Assembly: GCA_902470835.1 (NCBI GenBank) | Contig: CABRHR010000087.1 | Location: 1 to 9,061, forward strand | Length of the DNA stretch: 9,061 nt | Reading direction: 5' to 3' | Source: an uncultured Collinsella sp. | Lineage (GTDB): Bacteria; Actinomycetota; Coriobacteriia; Coriobacteriales; Coriobacteriaceae | Part shown: piece by piece, positions 1-7,076 of the stretch | Numbering within the stretch: position 1 is the first letter of the stretch | Layout: every line of letters begins with the position of its first letter | The notes under the pieces: model-generated | The model's input: the letters and a program-made list of their open reading frames with translations, nothing else | Databases searched by the model: none | Told to the model about the DNA's origin: nothing | Made by a program: the position numbers and the translations under genes

Positions 1-47
1 CTACACTATCCTCTTCGTCGGCAGCGTCAGATGTGTATAAGAGACAG
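1..47 (+). other. Illumina Nextera adapter contamination (P5 end, i5 index, mosaic end)
   Basis: These bases are synthetic library sequence, not genome. Positions 1-6 (CTACAC) match the end of the P5 oligo. Positions 7-14 (TATCCTCT) match a standard Nextera i5 index, the one usually labelled 503. Positions 15-28 (TCGTCGGCAGCGTC) are the Nextera read-1 adapter, and positions 29-47 (AGATGTGTATAAGAGACAG) are the 19-bp Tn5 mosaic end. The four parts follow one another in exactly the order of a finished Nextera library molecule. Genomic sequence therefore begins at 48, where a tagmentation cut fell inside the cysteine desulfurase gene. It should be trimmed and not annotated as a transposon end. 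Confidence 0.98.
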
Positions 48-995
48 GTCGACGTAGATCGAAACCATACCCGGCAGACGATCGGCCTGCGCGTAGTCGC
101 CCATCGTGGCGTGAATGCGAGGGTGGGCCGTAAGCGTGGTGTAGAGTTTATCGGATAAGGCCTGCAGCGTCGCACGCTCCTGGGCCACATGGGGAGCCAG
201 CGTGCGGGCGGCAGCGGCAAAGGCCAGCTGCGTGCGCAGGTCCTGCGTACCGGCGCGACGGCCGGCTTCCTGTCCACCGCCAAAGATGCGGGGGCGCAGC
301 GGCGTGCGGCTCTTAAGGTAGAGCGCGCCGGATGCCACAGGGCCGCCGATCTTGTGCGCAGCAACGGTCATAGCGTCGACGCCCAGCTCGGTGACATCGA
401 GCGGAATATGCAGGTAGCCCTGGATGGCGTCGGTATGGAACAAGGCGCCCGCGGCGTGTGCGGCGGCGGCCAGCTCGCGGATGGGCTGCACCACGCCGGT
501 CTCGTTGTTGGCGACCATAATGCTCACGAGCGCCACGTCGTCGCCGAGCAGCTCGACAAGCGTGGCAGGCTCAATGTAGCCCGCGCGGCAGGGCTGCGCC
601 AGGTCGACGATAAAGCCGGCGGCACGCAGCAGCGGTAGGTTGTCCAGAATCGAATCGTGCTCGATGGCCGAGACGATTACACGATCGCGCTTTCGATCGC
701 GCTGACGAGCGCCCTCGGCAAGACCGAGCAGCGCCAGCTGGTTGGCCTCGGTGCCGCCGTTGGTCAGGACGATCTCGGACGGGCGGACGTGCGCGCCAAA
801 GCTGCGGGCGATATCGCGACGCGCCACTTCCAGGCGTGCGGCGGCCTTGCGTCCAAGCGAGTGCAGTGAGTTGGGGTTGACGCCGGCAAGCTCGCTGTCG
901 TCATATTCGCGCTGCGCAAGGAGCGCCTCGGCGCGCATGGGCGTCGAGGCGGCATAGTCAAGATTCACGGGTATGCGGTTTTGACCTGCGGTCAT
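48..995 (-). CDS. Cysteine desulfurase, NifS/IscS type (3' end missing)
   Basis: This is a PLP-dependent enzyme that takes sulfur from L-cysteine as an enzyme persulfide, leaving alanine, and passes it on for Fe-S cluster assembly or tRNA thiolation. About 316 genuine residues are visible out of roughly 380-400 usual for the family. Diagnostic motifs are LDYAAST near residue 12, GTEAN at 81-85, IEH with His113, NNETG at 163-167, TDAIQ with Asp189 and Gln192, and AAHK with the PLP lysine Lys215. GGGQEAGRRAGTQD at 239-252 is also typical. The form of the AAHKIGGP segment favours the NifS/IscS group over SufS. The catalytic cysteine loop should lie just past the break, so it cannot be checked. 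The final six residues of the open frame (LSLIHI) and its TGA stop at 27-29 are adapter-derived. The start ATG has AGGAGG upstream at 1007-1012 and lies 6 bp after the rpe stop. The downstream partner, for example mnmA or an IscU-like scaffold, is outside the window. Confidence 0.93.
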
Positions 996-1001
996 AAGGG
1001 T

Positions 1002-1673
1002 TTATGCCTCCTGTGCGGCCTCGTTGCCCAGCTTCTGCAGCAGCGCAACCTCGGCGGCGGGATCTTCGGACTTAAATACGGCGGAGCCGGCTACGAGCAC
1101 GTTGGCGCCGGCCTTGACGACCTCGCCGATGTTCTTGGAAGAGATACCGCCGTCGACCTCGATCAGGGGCGAAACGCCGTGACGCTCGCACATGGCCTTG
1201 AGCTCGTGCAGTTTGGCGATGGTGCCGGGGATAAAGCTCTGGCCGCCAAAGCCGGGGTTCACGCTCATGAGCAGCACCATGTCGACAACGTCGATGATGC
1301 TTTCGAGCATGCAGACGGGCGTGGCGGGGTTGAGCACCACGCCGGCCTTGACGCCACGCTGCTGCAGGTGGGTGAGCGTGCGGTGCAGGTGCGTGGAGGC
1401 CTCGTAGTGCACGGTAATCATGTCGGCGCCGGCGTCGGCATACCAATCGACCGTCTCGTCGGGGTTCGACACCATCAGGTGCGCGTCGACCGGTACATCG
1501 GTGGAGCGCTTGACGGCCTTGAGGATGTCAACGCCAAAGGTGAGATTGCCGGTAAAGTGACCGTCCATAACGTCAAAGTGCACGTAGTCGGCGCCGGCGA
1601 TCTTGTCGAGCTCGCCCTTGAGGTTGGCCATGTCGGCCGAAAGGACGGACGGAGCGATTTTGATGGAACCCAT
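1002..1673 (-). CDS. rpe: Ribulose-phosphate 3-epimerase
   Basis: This cytosolic enzyme interconverts D-ribulose 5-phosphate and D-xylulose 5-phosphate in the pentose phosphate pathway. The protein has 223 residues, normal for the family, and reads as a full-length TIM barrel. It begins with IAPSVLSAD (6-14). The metal and catalytic residues are all visible: His32 and Asp34 in VHFDVMDGHF, His65 in DAHLMV, and Asp174 in EVDGGI. The phosphate-binding signatures MSVNPGFGGQ (136-145) and VAGSAVF (194-200) are intact. The start ATG is preceded by AGAAAGG at 1682-1688, 8 bp away. The gene lies 18 bp after gpsA and ends 6 bp before the cysteine desulfurase, so it is probably co-transcribed with both. 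Its link to the neighbouring lipid genes looks like operon membership rather than a shared pathway. Identification is secure. Confidence 0.97.
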   Translation of the reverse strand: MGSIKIAPSVLSADMANLKGELDKIAGADYVHFDVMDGHFTGNLTFGVDILKAVKRSTDVPVDAHLMVSNPDETVDWYADAGADMITVHYEASTHLHRTLTHLQQRGVKAGVVLNPATPVCMLESIIDVVDMVLLMSVNPGFGGQSFIPGTIAKLHELKAMCERHGVSPLIEVDGGISSKNIGEVVKAGANVLVAGSAVFKSEDPAAEVALLQKLGNEAAQEA

Positions 1674-1691
1674 GGTAGTAGCCTTTCTGCG

Positions 1692-2699
1692 CTAGTCGGT
1701 GAGTCCGTAGAACTCTTGGGAAGGGACGCGGTCGGTGAGAATCTCGAGCGCCCTATCCAAAGTAACACCGTTGTAGAGCGTTTGCTCCACGGCAAAGGTG
1801 AGCGGAATGTCTACGCCCAGTGAACGGGCAAGCTCGCTGACGCTGCGGGCCGCGACGGCGCCCTCAACCACCATATGCGTGCGCGTCTGATACTCGTCGA
1901 GCGACACGCCGTGGGCAAACTCGTAGCCAAAGGTGCGGTTGCGCGAGTGCTCCGAGGTGCAGGTGGCAATGAGGTCGCCCATGCCGGCAAGTCCCATGCA
2001 GGTCATAGCTTGACCGCCGCGGGCATGCACCAGACGGCTAATCTCGGCCAGGCCGCGCGTCATGATGAGGGCGAGCGTGTTGTCGCCGGCACCGGTGCCG
2101 GCGGAGATGCCGCACACGATGGCGATGACATTTTTCATGGCGCCGCAGACCTCGACACCGGTCATGTCTTGCGACAGATAGATGCGGAAGGCCGTGGACA
2201 GGAGCAGGTCCTTAAAGGTCTCCCCTATCTGCGGATGTTCGCTGGCGATGACGGCGGCAGAAAGCCCGCCGCGGCAGATCTCCTCGGCATGGTTGGGGCC
2301 CGAGAGCGCCGCCACGCGCGCCTCGTTGCCGATCTCACTGGCGATGACCTCGCTCATGAGCAGGCCGGACTCGGGCTCAATGCCCTTGGTGAGGCAGAGC
2401 ACCGGGGTGTCGGCGGCGATGAAGGGGACTGCCTGATGACATACGCTGCGCAGGTGCGTGGAGGGCACGGCAAAGATGATGGCCTCGGCGCCGTCGAGCG
2501 CCTGCACCAGGTCCGTGGTGGCGACGACGTTGCCGGGCAGCTCGTAGCCCACCAGATACCGGGGGTTACGGTGCTCGCCGTTGATGCCGGCGGCCGTCTG
2601 CTCGCTGTGGGCCCACATGGTCACGCGCTCGGCACGCGCGGCAGCAAGGCCGGCGACGGCGGTTCCCCAGGAGCCAGAGCCAATCAGCGCAACATTCAT
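1692..2699 (-). CDS. gpsA: Glycerol-3-phosphate dehydrogenase [NAD(P)+]
   Basis: This soluble enzyme reduces dihydroxyacetone phosphate to sn-glycerol 3-phosphate, the backbone of all glycerophospholipids. It has 335 residues, the usual length. The N-terminal Rossmann fold shows GSGSWG (7-12) for NAD(P)H. FAVPS (76-80) and LTKGIE, with Lys105, follow. The C-terminal helical domain carries GAMKN with the catalytic Lys189, then GDNTLA, GLAGMGDLIATC with Asp242, and HSRNRTFG (251-258). The motif usually written SGPSFAxE is SGPNHAEE here (133-140), a form nearer to actinobacterial GPN-type enzymes. The start has AGGAGAG at 2704-2710, which overlaps the plsY stop codon, and the gap to plsY is 9 bp. 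PlsY, the enzyme that uses its product, is translated immediately before it, so the two are plausibly made together. Confidence 0.97.
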   Translation of the reverse strand: MNVALIGSGSWGTAVAGLAAARAERVTMWAHSEQTAAGINGEHRNPRYLVGYELPGNVVATTDLVQALDGAEAIIFAVPSTHLRSVCHQAVPFIAADTPVLCLTKGIEPESGLLMSEVIASEIGNEARVAALSGPNHAEEICRGGLSAAVIASEHPQIGETFKDLLLSTAFRIYLSQDMTGVEVCGAMKNVIAIVCGISAGTGAGDNTLALIMTRGLAEISRLVHARGGQAMTCMGLAGMGDLIATCTSEHSRNRTFGYEFAHGVSLDEYQTRTHMVVEGAVAARSVSELARSLGVDIPLTFAVEQTLYNGVTLDRALEILTDRVPSQEFYGLTD

Positions 2700-2703
2700 G
2701 ACT

Positions 2704-2711
2704 CTCTCCTA
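2704..2711 (-). promoter_or_regulatory. gpsA Shine-Dalgarno overlapping plsY stop
   Basis: On the minus strand the plsY stop TAG runs directly into the gpsA ribosome-binding site (TAGGAGAG), and the gpsA ATG begins 4 bases after that string. A ribosome finishing plsY would sit on the gpsA start signal, which suggests translational coupling. This also fixes the gpsA start at 2699. Confidence 0.75.
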
Positions 2712-3392
2712 CTTATCGTCGGGTTCGGTGACGCGCTTGGTAAACGAGAGCTTGGACTCCTTACCGGTCATGAGCTTTTGGACATTCGAGCGATGGGCCC
2801 ACACCACGGTGATGCCGATCATCGCCATACAGAACTTGAGCCCCAGGCTGCTGTACGGAAAGACCGCGCAAGCAGCGATGGGAAGACCGATGGCAGCGGC
2901 GAGTGAGCCCACCGACACAAACTTGGTGATGGCGACGGCCACGATAAACATGCCCAGCAGCGACAGGCCAATAGGCCAGTACCAGGCGAGGATGACACCC
3001 AGACCAACGGCGATACCCTTGCCGCCGTGGAAGTTGAGGTAGGGCGAGAAGATGTGTCCCCACACGGCAGCCAGGCAAATGACGCCGAGCATCCAATCGC
3101 CGGCGGCACCCGGAGCCATGATGCTTACAGGGAAGCCATAGCCCACGCTCGCAATGAACGGACGCGCGATAAGGACGCAGATGGCGCCCTTAAGGCAGTC
3201 GAGCAGCAGCGTGAGCGCGGCCACCTTGGGGCCGGCCACACGCAGAGCGTTGGTGGTGCCGATGTTGCCGGAGCCCGCCTTGCGAATGTCGGTGTGGTTG
3301 AACACGCGGCCCAAGATCAGGCCAAACGGAATCGCTCCGATAAAGAACGATACCACGGCGCAGATGGCGGTCAGCAGAATCGGATTATGCAT
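2709..3392 (-). CDS. plsY: Acyl-phosphate:glycerol-3-phosphate acyltransferase
   Basis: This integral membrane enzyme transfers an acyl group from acyl-phosphate (made by PlsX, not in this window) to position 1 of glycerol-3-phosphate, giving lysophosphatidate. The 227-residue protein is rich in hydrophobic segments, roughly residues 4-28, 55-80, 99-117, 126-157 and 160-199. The three conserved cytoplasmic motifs are visible: GSGNIGTTNALR (40-51), GHIFSPYLNFHGGKG (112-126) and HRSNVQKLMTGKES (200-213). DCLKG at 65-69 is also typical. I chose the ATG at 3390-3392 because GAAGGAG lies 7 bp upstream and the protein then starts just before the first membrane helix. An ATG 16 codons further upstream would add a charged stretch encoded inside der. 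The gene overlaps der by 8 bp and ends 9 bp before gpsA, which supplies its substrate. Confidence 0.96.
   Translation of the reverse strand: MHNPILLTAICAVVSFFIGAIPFGLILGRVFNHTDIRKAGSGNIGTTNALRVAGPKVAALTLLLDCLKGAICVLIARPFIASVGYGFPVSIMAPGAAGDWMLGVICLAAVWGHIFSPYLNFHGGKGIAVGLGVILAWYWPIGLSLLGMFIVAVAITKFVSVGSLAAAIGLPIAACAVFPYSSLGLKFCMAMIGITVVWAHRSNVQKLMTGKESKLSFTKRVTEPDDK
3385..3392 (-). other. der/plsY 8-bp overlap (ATGCATAA)
   Basis: The plsY start codon ATG and the der stop codon TAA share the octamer ATGCATAA in different reading frames. The end of der therefore also encodes the first residues of plsY. Such short overlaps normally mean that translation of the second gene is coupled to the first. 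Confidence 0.9.
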
Positions 3393-4719
3393 CCTTTTGC
3401 TCCTTCTTCCTAAAGAAGAGTCGAATGGGCGTGCCGGCAAAGTCGAAGGTCGAGCGCATGCGGTTCTCCACGTAGCGCTGGTAGGTGTCGTTGACCAGGT
3501 CGCTGTGGTTGACGAAGAACGTGAACGTCGGCGGGTTGACGCCCGTCTGGGTCACGTAGTGCATGCGCAGGCGGCGCTTGCCGTCCACCACGGTGTGGCC
3601 GAACTCACGCAGGTCGGTGAGGAACGTGTTGAGGCGCGAGGTGCTGATCTTTTGCGAGCGCGTCTTTTCGGCGGCGTCTACCATTGCCCAGATCTTCTCG
3701 ACGCTGCGGCCGGTCAGGGCCGAGATGCGTAGGTACTGGGCCCAGGGAGCCATAACGCCCAGACGGCGGTCGATGGTCTCCATGCAGGCCTCGCGTTTGC
3801 GATCGTCGTCGAGCAGGTCCCACTTGTTGAGCAGCACCACGATGGCGCAGCCGCGCTCGATGGCCAAACCCATGACCTTCTGGTCCTGCTCGGTAACGCC
3901 CACGGAGGCGTCGACGACGAGCAGCGCCACGTCGGCACGGTCGATGGCGCGCAGACCGCGGACCATGGAATAGTACTCGATGTTCTCGTACACGGTGCTC
4001 TTCTTACGGATACCCGCAGTGTCGACCATGCGGTAGTGCTTGCCGTTGCGCTCGACGACCGTGTCGATGGCGTCGCGCGTGGTGCCGGCAATGTTGGACA
4101 CGATGGAGCGGTCGGCGCCCAGAATGCGGTTGAACAGCGATGACTTACCGGCGTTGGGGCGGCCGATGATAGCCACGTTCAGCGCATCGGGGAACTCGTC
4201 GGCGATCTCGTCCTCCTCCTCGGGCAACAGGGCCACGATATCGTCGAGCAGGTCGCCCGTGCCATGACCATGCAGGGCCGAGAGCGGCGTGGGCTCACCG
4301 ATGCCAAGCGAATAGAACTCCCAGATGCTGTCGTTCTCGCGATCGGGGTTGTCGAGCTTGTTCACCAGCAGAAAGACCGGCTTGTCGCAGCGCTTGAGCA
4401 TGCGAGCGACCGACTCGTCCTCCTCGGTGACGCCGGTGCGGCCATCGACCACAAACAGGATGACGGCGGCTTCCTCGGCGGCGGCGAGGGCCTGGTCGCG
4501 AATGGACGTGGCGAAGACGTCATCGCTCTTGAGCGGTTCGATGCCGCCCGTGTCGACGATGGTGAACTCGCGGCCGTTCCAATCGGCCGTGTGGTACGAG
4601 CGGTCGCGCGTGACGCCGCGGGACTCGTGGACGATGGCGTCCGAGGTCTGGGCCAGGCGGTTAACGAGCGTGGACTTGCCCACGTTGGGGCGTCCGACGA
4701 CGGCGACGATAGGTTTCAT
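3385..4719 (-). CDS. der: Ribosome-assembly GTPase Der (EngA), double G domain
   Basis: Der is an essential GTPase that binds 50S precursors and helps late large-subunit assembly. It has 444 residues with the family-specific layout of two tandem G domains and a C-terminal KH-like domain. G domain 1 shows GRPNVGKST (9-17), DTGG (57-60), NKLD (120-123) and SAL (147-149). A short acidic linker (about 166-178) leads to G domain 2, with GRPNAGKSS (186-194), DTAGIRKK (233-240), NKWD (298-301) and SALTG (333-337). The KH-like region covers about 355-440 and ends in a lysine-rich tail (FFRKKEQKDA). The start has AAAGGAG 5 bp upstream. It follows the DUF512 gene by 10 bp and overlaps plsY by 8 bp. Nothing in it is degraded or missing. 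Confidence 0.98.
   Translation of the reverse strand: MKPIVAVVGRPNVGKSTLVNRLAQTSDAIVHESRGVTRDRSYHTADWNGREFTIVDTGGIEPLKSDDVFATSIRDQALAAAEEAAVILFVVDGRTGVTEEDESVARMLKRCDKPVFLLVNKLDNPDRENDSIWEFYSLGIGEPTPLSALHGHGTGDLLDDIVALLPEEEDEIADEFPDALNVAIIGRPNAGKSSLFNRILGADRSIVSNIAGTTRDAIDTVVERNGKHYRMVDTAGIRKKSTVYENIEYYSMVRGLRAIDRADVALLVVDASVGVTEQDQKVMGLAIERGCAIVVLLNKWDLLDDDRKREACMETIDRRLGVMAPWAQYLRISALTGRSVEKIWAMVDAAEKTRSQKISTSRLNTFLTDLREFGHTVVDGKRRLRMHYVTQTGVNPPTFTFFVNHSDLVNDTYQRYVENRMRSTFDFAGTPIRLFFRKKEQKDA
3400..3406 (-). promoter_or_regulatory. plsY Shine-Dalgarno inside der
   Basis: The minus strand reads GAAGGAG seven bases before the ATG at 3390-3392. It lies within the last codons of der and selects this start over the in-frame ATG at 3438-3440. 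Confidence 0.8.
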
Positions 4720-4724
4720 CTGCT

Positions 4725-4732
4725 CTCCTTTA
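4725..4732 (-). promoter_or_regulatory. der Shine-Dalgarno overlapping DUF512 stop
   Basis: The stop TAA of the DUF512 gene continues as TAAAGGAG, and the der ATG begins 5 bases later. The strong ribosome-binding site is thus built into the stop codon of the gene before it, which supports coupled translation and the chosen der start. Confidence 0.78.
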
Positions 4733-6172
4733 ATGGGTAGGTTCAGTGGAAGTGTTAGAGTCGGCAGGCATTATGCCAAGGATATACTCCAGGGTATCGA
4801 GCAGCTCATGCGGCATGGTCGACACCACATGAACCTCGGCGCCGCGACTGGTAAGGCTTGCGAGTAAATCGTCACGATGATACTCGTCAAGCGTCATGCC
4901 GTCAGCGTTGAACATGAGCTTAGGCACAAAGAGCATAACCCCAGAGAGGTCCTGCGGCAGCTGCTCCAGAATGTCACACGCGACGATGAGGCCGGTCACG
5001 TCCACGTTGCCGCCAAAGTAGCGGTTCTTGATGGCCGTGACAGTGCCGGCGAGTCCCCGGGGCGACTCCACAAAGCGGGCCACCGTGTCGCGTGCGCTGG
5101 CGCCCGAGAGGCACAGCAGGTGCTGGCCACGGGCGGCGATTGCCTCGCGAACGCGGCACAGGCGCTCGGCATCGGCGGCGAGCACGTTGTCGGTCTCGTC
5201 CAGATAGGAGCGGATCATGCCGATGCCGTCGTAGTACTGCGGGTAGCCGTCGTAAAAGTCCGCCTCGGGCGGCTCGATGCCGGCATCCAGGTAGAACTCG
5301 TCGCTCATCTGGAAGGTGTGGCGGCCAAATCGCTCGAAGGCACGGTCCTGGAAGGGCCGGATCATGGCGATAGTCTCGCGCGCCAGCTCGGGTTTGTCGC
5401 TGTAGGACCAGCTAAAACGGTTCTGATGCTTGGTAAAGCCGAGCGGCACGATGCCCAGGCTCGTGATCTGCTCATGTTCCTCACAGAAGCGCAGGGTCTT
5501 TTCCAGCTCCTCGCCGTCGTTCATGCCGGGGCACAAAACGATCTGCGCATGGATTTCGATGCCGGCGGCCATGATGGCCTCGAGTACGTCCATGCCGCGC
5601 TGGGCGTTGCGGCCCATCATGCGGCGGCGGACGTCGGGGCTCACGGCGTGGACCGACACGTTCATGGGGCTCATGTTGCGTTGGATGACGTTTTGCACGT
5701 CCTCGTCGGTGAGGTTCGTGAGCGTGACAAAGTTGCCCTGCAAAAAGCTTAGGCGATAGTCGTCGTCGCGAATATAGAGCGTCGAGCGGCCGCCCTTGGG
5801 GAGCATCGTCATAAAGCAGAACACGCAGGCGTTTACGCAGGTACGCATGCCATCGAAGATGGGTCCATCGAACTCCAGGCCCCAGTCCTCGCCCGGGAAG
5901 CGGTCGAGCTCGACGGAGGTGACGCTGTTGTCGCGCGGGTCGAAAACCTCGAGGTCGACGGTGTCGTCGTCGGCTTCCCAGAGCCACACGATCATATCGG
6001 TAAGCTGCTCGCCGTTGACCGTAAGTACGCGCATGCCCGGCTCGATACCCACATCCCACGCGGGCGATTCGGGACGCACGTTCTTTACGAGCGCGCCCTC
6101 ACCCGGCTCGGGGTCGCGGCTGCGCCCGTAATCGGCCACCTCGGCGGCGTATGCGGGTACGGTCTGGTCCAT
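4730..6172 (-). CDS. DUF512 family protein: PDZ-like plus radical-SAM-like Fe-S domain, function unknown
   Basis: The product has 480 residues, and its biochemical role is not established for the family as far as I know. An N-terminal PDZ-like region (about 26-80) contains GIEPGMRVLTVNGEQL. It is followed by a radical-SAM-like core. Cys112, Cys116 and Cys119 form CVNACVFC, the CX3CX2C pattern that binds a [4Fe-4S] cluster. Next comes the family hallmark LPKGGRSTLYIRDDDYRLSF (124-143), then GNFVTLTNL. The C-terminal DUF512 portion includes GIVPLGFTKHQNRF (240-253), DEFYL (291-295), NRYFGGNVDVTGL (383-395) and PKLMFNADGMTLDEY (417-431). The frame stays open 55 codons further upstream inside ispH. 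I prefer the ATG at 6170-6172, two bases after the ispH stop, because the upstream part is an arginine/histidine-rich shadow with no domain. The best ribosome-binding site, GGAG, is about 14 bases away, so coupling to ispH is likely. Similar proteins sit next to der in many Gram-positive genomes. Confidence 0.9.
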   Translation of the reverse strand: MDQTVPAYAAEVADYGRSRDPEPGEGALVKNVRPESPAWDVGIEPGMRVLTVNGEQLTDMIVWLWEADDDTVDLEVFDPRDNSVTSVELDRFPGEDWGLEFDGPIFDGMRTCVNACVFCFMTMLPKGGRSTLYIRDDDYRLSFLQGNFVTLTNLTDEDVQNVIQRNMSPMNVSVHAVSPDVRRRMMGRNAQRGMDVLEAIMAAGIEIHAQIVLCPGMNDGEELEKTLRFCEEHEQITSLGIVPLGFTKHQNRFSWSYSDKPELARETIAMIRPFQDRAFERFGRHTFQMSDEFYLDAGIEPPEADFYDGYPQYYDGIGMIRSYLDETDNVLAADAERLCRVREAIAARGQHLLCLSGASARDTVARFVESPRGLAGTVTAIKNRYFGGNVDVTGLIVACDILEQLPQDLSGVMLFVPKLMFNADGMTLDEYHRDDLLASLTSRGAEVHVVSTMPHELLDTLEYILGIMPADSNTSTEPTH

Positions 6173-6174
6173 GA

Positions 6175-7074
6175 TTAGCGGCAAAGCTCCTTGATGCGCG
6201 TTACGGCGCGCTCGATGTGTTCTTGCGGGGTGGAGGCTCCGGCGGTGATGCCGATGTGGTGAGCGTCGGTAAACCACGCGGCCTGGAGCTCGGAAGCTTC
6301 CTCGATGTGATACGTGCGCTCGCAGGCGTCCGCGCAAATCTGTGCCAGGCGACGGGTGTTGCCCGAGTTCTTGCCACCCACGACGACCATGCAGTCACAG
6401 CGGTTGGCAAGTGTGGCTGCTGCCTGCTGGCGCTCACTCGTGGCAGCGCAGATGGTGTTGATCACGCGCAGTTCCTGCACGCGCGGGGTGATGGCAGACA
6501 CGACCTCGGCGAGGTTCTGTGCGGTCTGGGTGGTCTGCACAACGAGGCCCACCTTGCCCTTGAGCGACAGGGCATCGGCGTCGGCGGCACAGCTCACGAC
6601 CTGCGCATCATTGCCAGCGTGGCCCAGAATGCCCTCGACCTCGGGGTGACCCGGCTCGCCTACGACCACCACGCGGTAGCCCTCGCGCACCAGGCGCTCG
6701 GCGGCCACATGGACCTTCTTCACGTAGGGGCACGTGGCGTCGACGACGTTAAGGCCGCGCTCGCGAGCGGAATCGATGACCTGCGGCACCACGCCGTGGG
6801 CGCGGATGATCACGGTGCCGGTTGCGGCGTCGTCCAAGGTGTCGGCCAGGCCAACGCCTGCCTCAGCAAGCTCGCGCACCACGATGGGGTTATGGATGAG
6901 CGGCCCTAGGGTGTGGACCTGTGCGCTCTCCCCTGCCTGCGGCGCGGCGGCCAGCGCCATATCGAGCGCACGCTGTACGCCGTAGCAAGTGCCGGCGTGG
7001 GCGGCGATCTCGATGGTAGGCGCGGCTGCCTGGTCGGACGCAGCCGCGGCGGTGTTCGTCACGTTCTCACTCAT
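6175..7074 (-). CDS. ispH: 4-hydroxy-3-methylbut-2-enyl diphosphate reductase
   Basis: IspH (LytB) is the last enzyme of the MEP pathway. It reduces HMBPP to isopentenyl and dimethylallyl diphosphate, using a [4Fe-4S] cluster. The protein has 299 residues from the chosen start. The three cluster cysteines are visible: Cys30 in AGTCYGVQRAL, Cys115 in DATCPYVKK and Cys209 in NTICAATSERQ. Substrate-binding residues are also present: His61 in GPLIHN, His143 and Glu145 in GHPEVEG, Thr182 in QTTQT, Ser237 and Asn239 in NSGNT, and Ser281 in TAGAST. The first 20 residues are an Ala/Ser/Thr-rich leader, longer than in E. coli and probably flexible. An ATG ten codons upstream lies inside plsC and is less likely. 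The start codon is two bases after the plsC stop, with only a weak AGG ribosome-binding site, again suggesting coupling. Confidence 0.97.
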   Translation of the reverse strand: MSENVTNTAAAASDQAAAPTIEIAAHAGTCYGVQRALDMALAAAPQAGESAQVHTLGPLIHNPIVVRELAEAGVGLADTLDDAATGTVIIRAHGVVPQVIDSARERGLNVVDATCPYVKKVHVAAERLVREGYRVVVVGEPGHPEVEGILGHAGNDAQVVSCAADADALSLKGKVGLVVQTTQTAQNLAEVVSAITPRVQELRVINTICAATSERQQAAATLANRCDCMVVVGGKNSGNTRRLAQICADACERTYHIEEASELQAAWFTDAHHIGITAGASTPQEHIERAVTRIKELCR

Positions 7075-7076
7075 GG

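Noticed and set aside
29..47. Tn5-like mosaic end as evidence of a mobile element
   Set aside because: It is flanked by the read-1 adapter, an i5 index and P5 sequence, so it comes from the library kit and not from a transposon.
981..1823. Plus-strand open frame (280 codons) opposite rpe
   Set aside because: The product is a His/Val/Gly-rich antisense shadow of rpe and the gpsA end, with no recognisable family.
1875..2906. Long plus-strand open frame (343 codons) opposite gpsA and plsY
   Set aside because: It lies antisense to two clearly recognised genes, shows no domain or motif, and is expected in GC-rich coding DNA where the opposite strand lacks stops.
4877..5752. Plus-strand open frame (291 codons) opposite the DUF512 gene
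   Set aside because: It has no domain signature. The opposite strand carries an intact, family-typical protein across the same bases.
6217..6909. Plus-strand open frame opposite ispH
   Set aside because: It is a shadow of ispH, which has all cluster cysteines and substrate residues.
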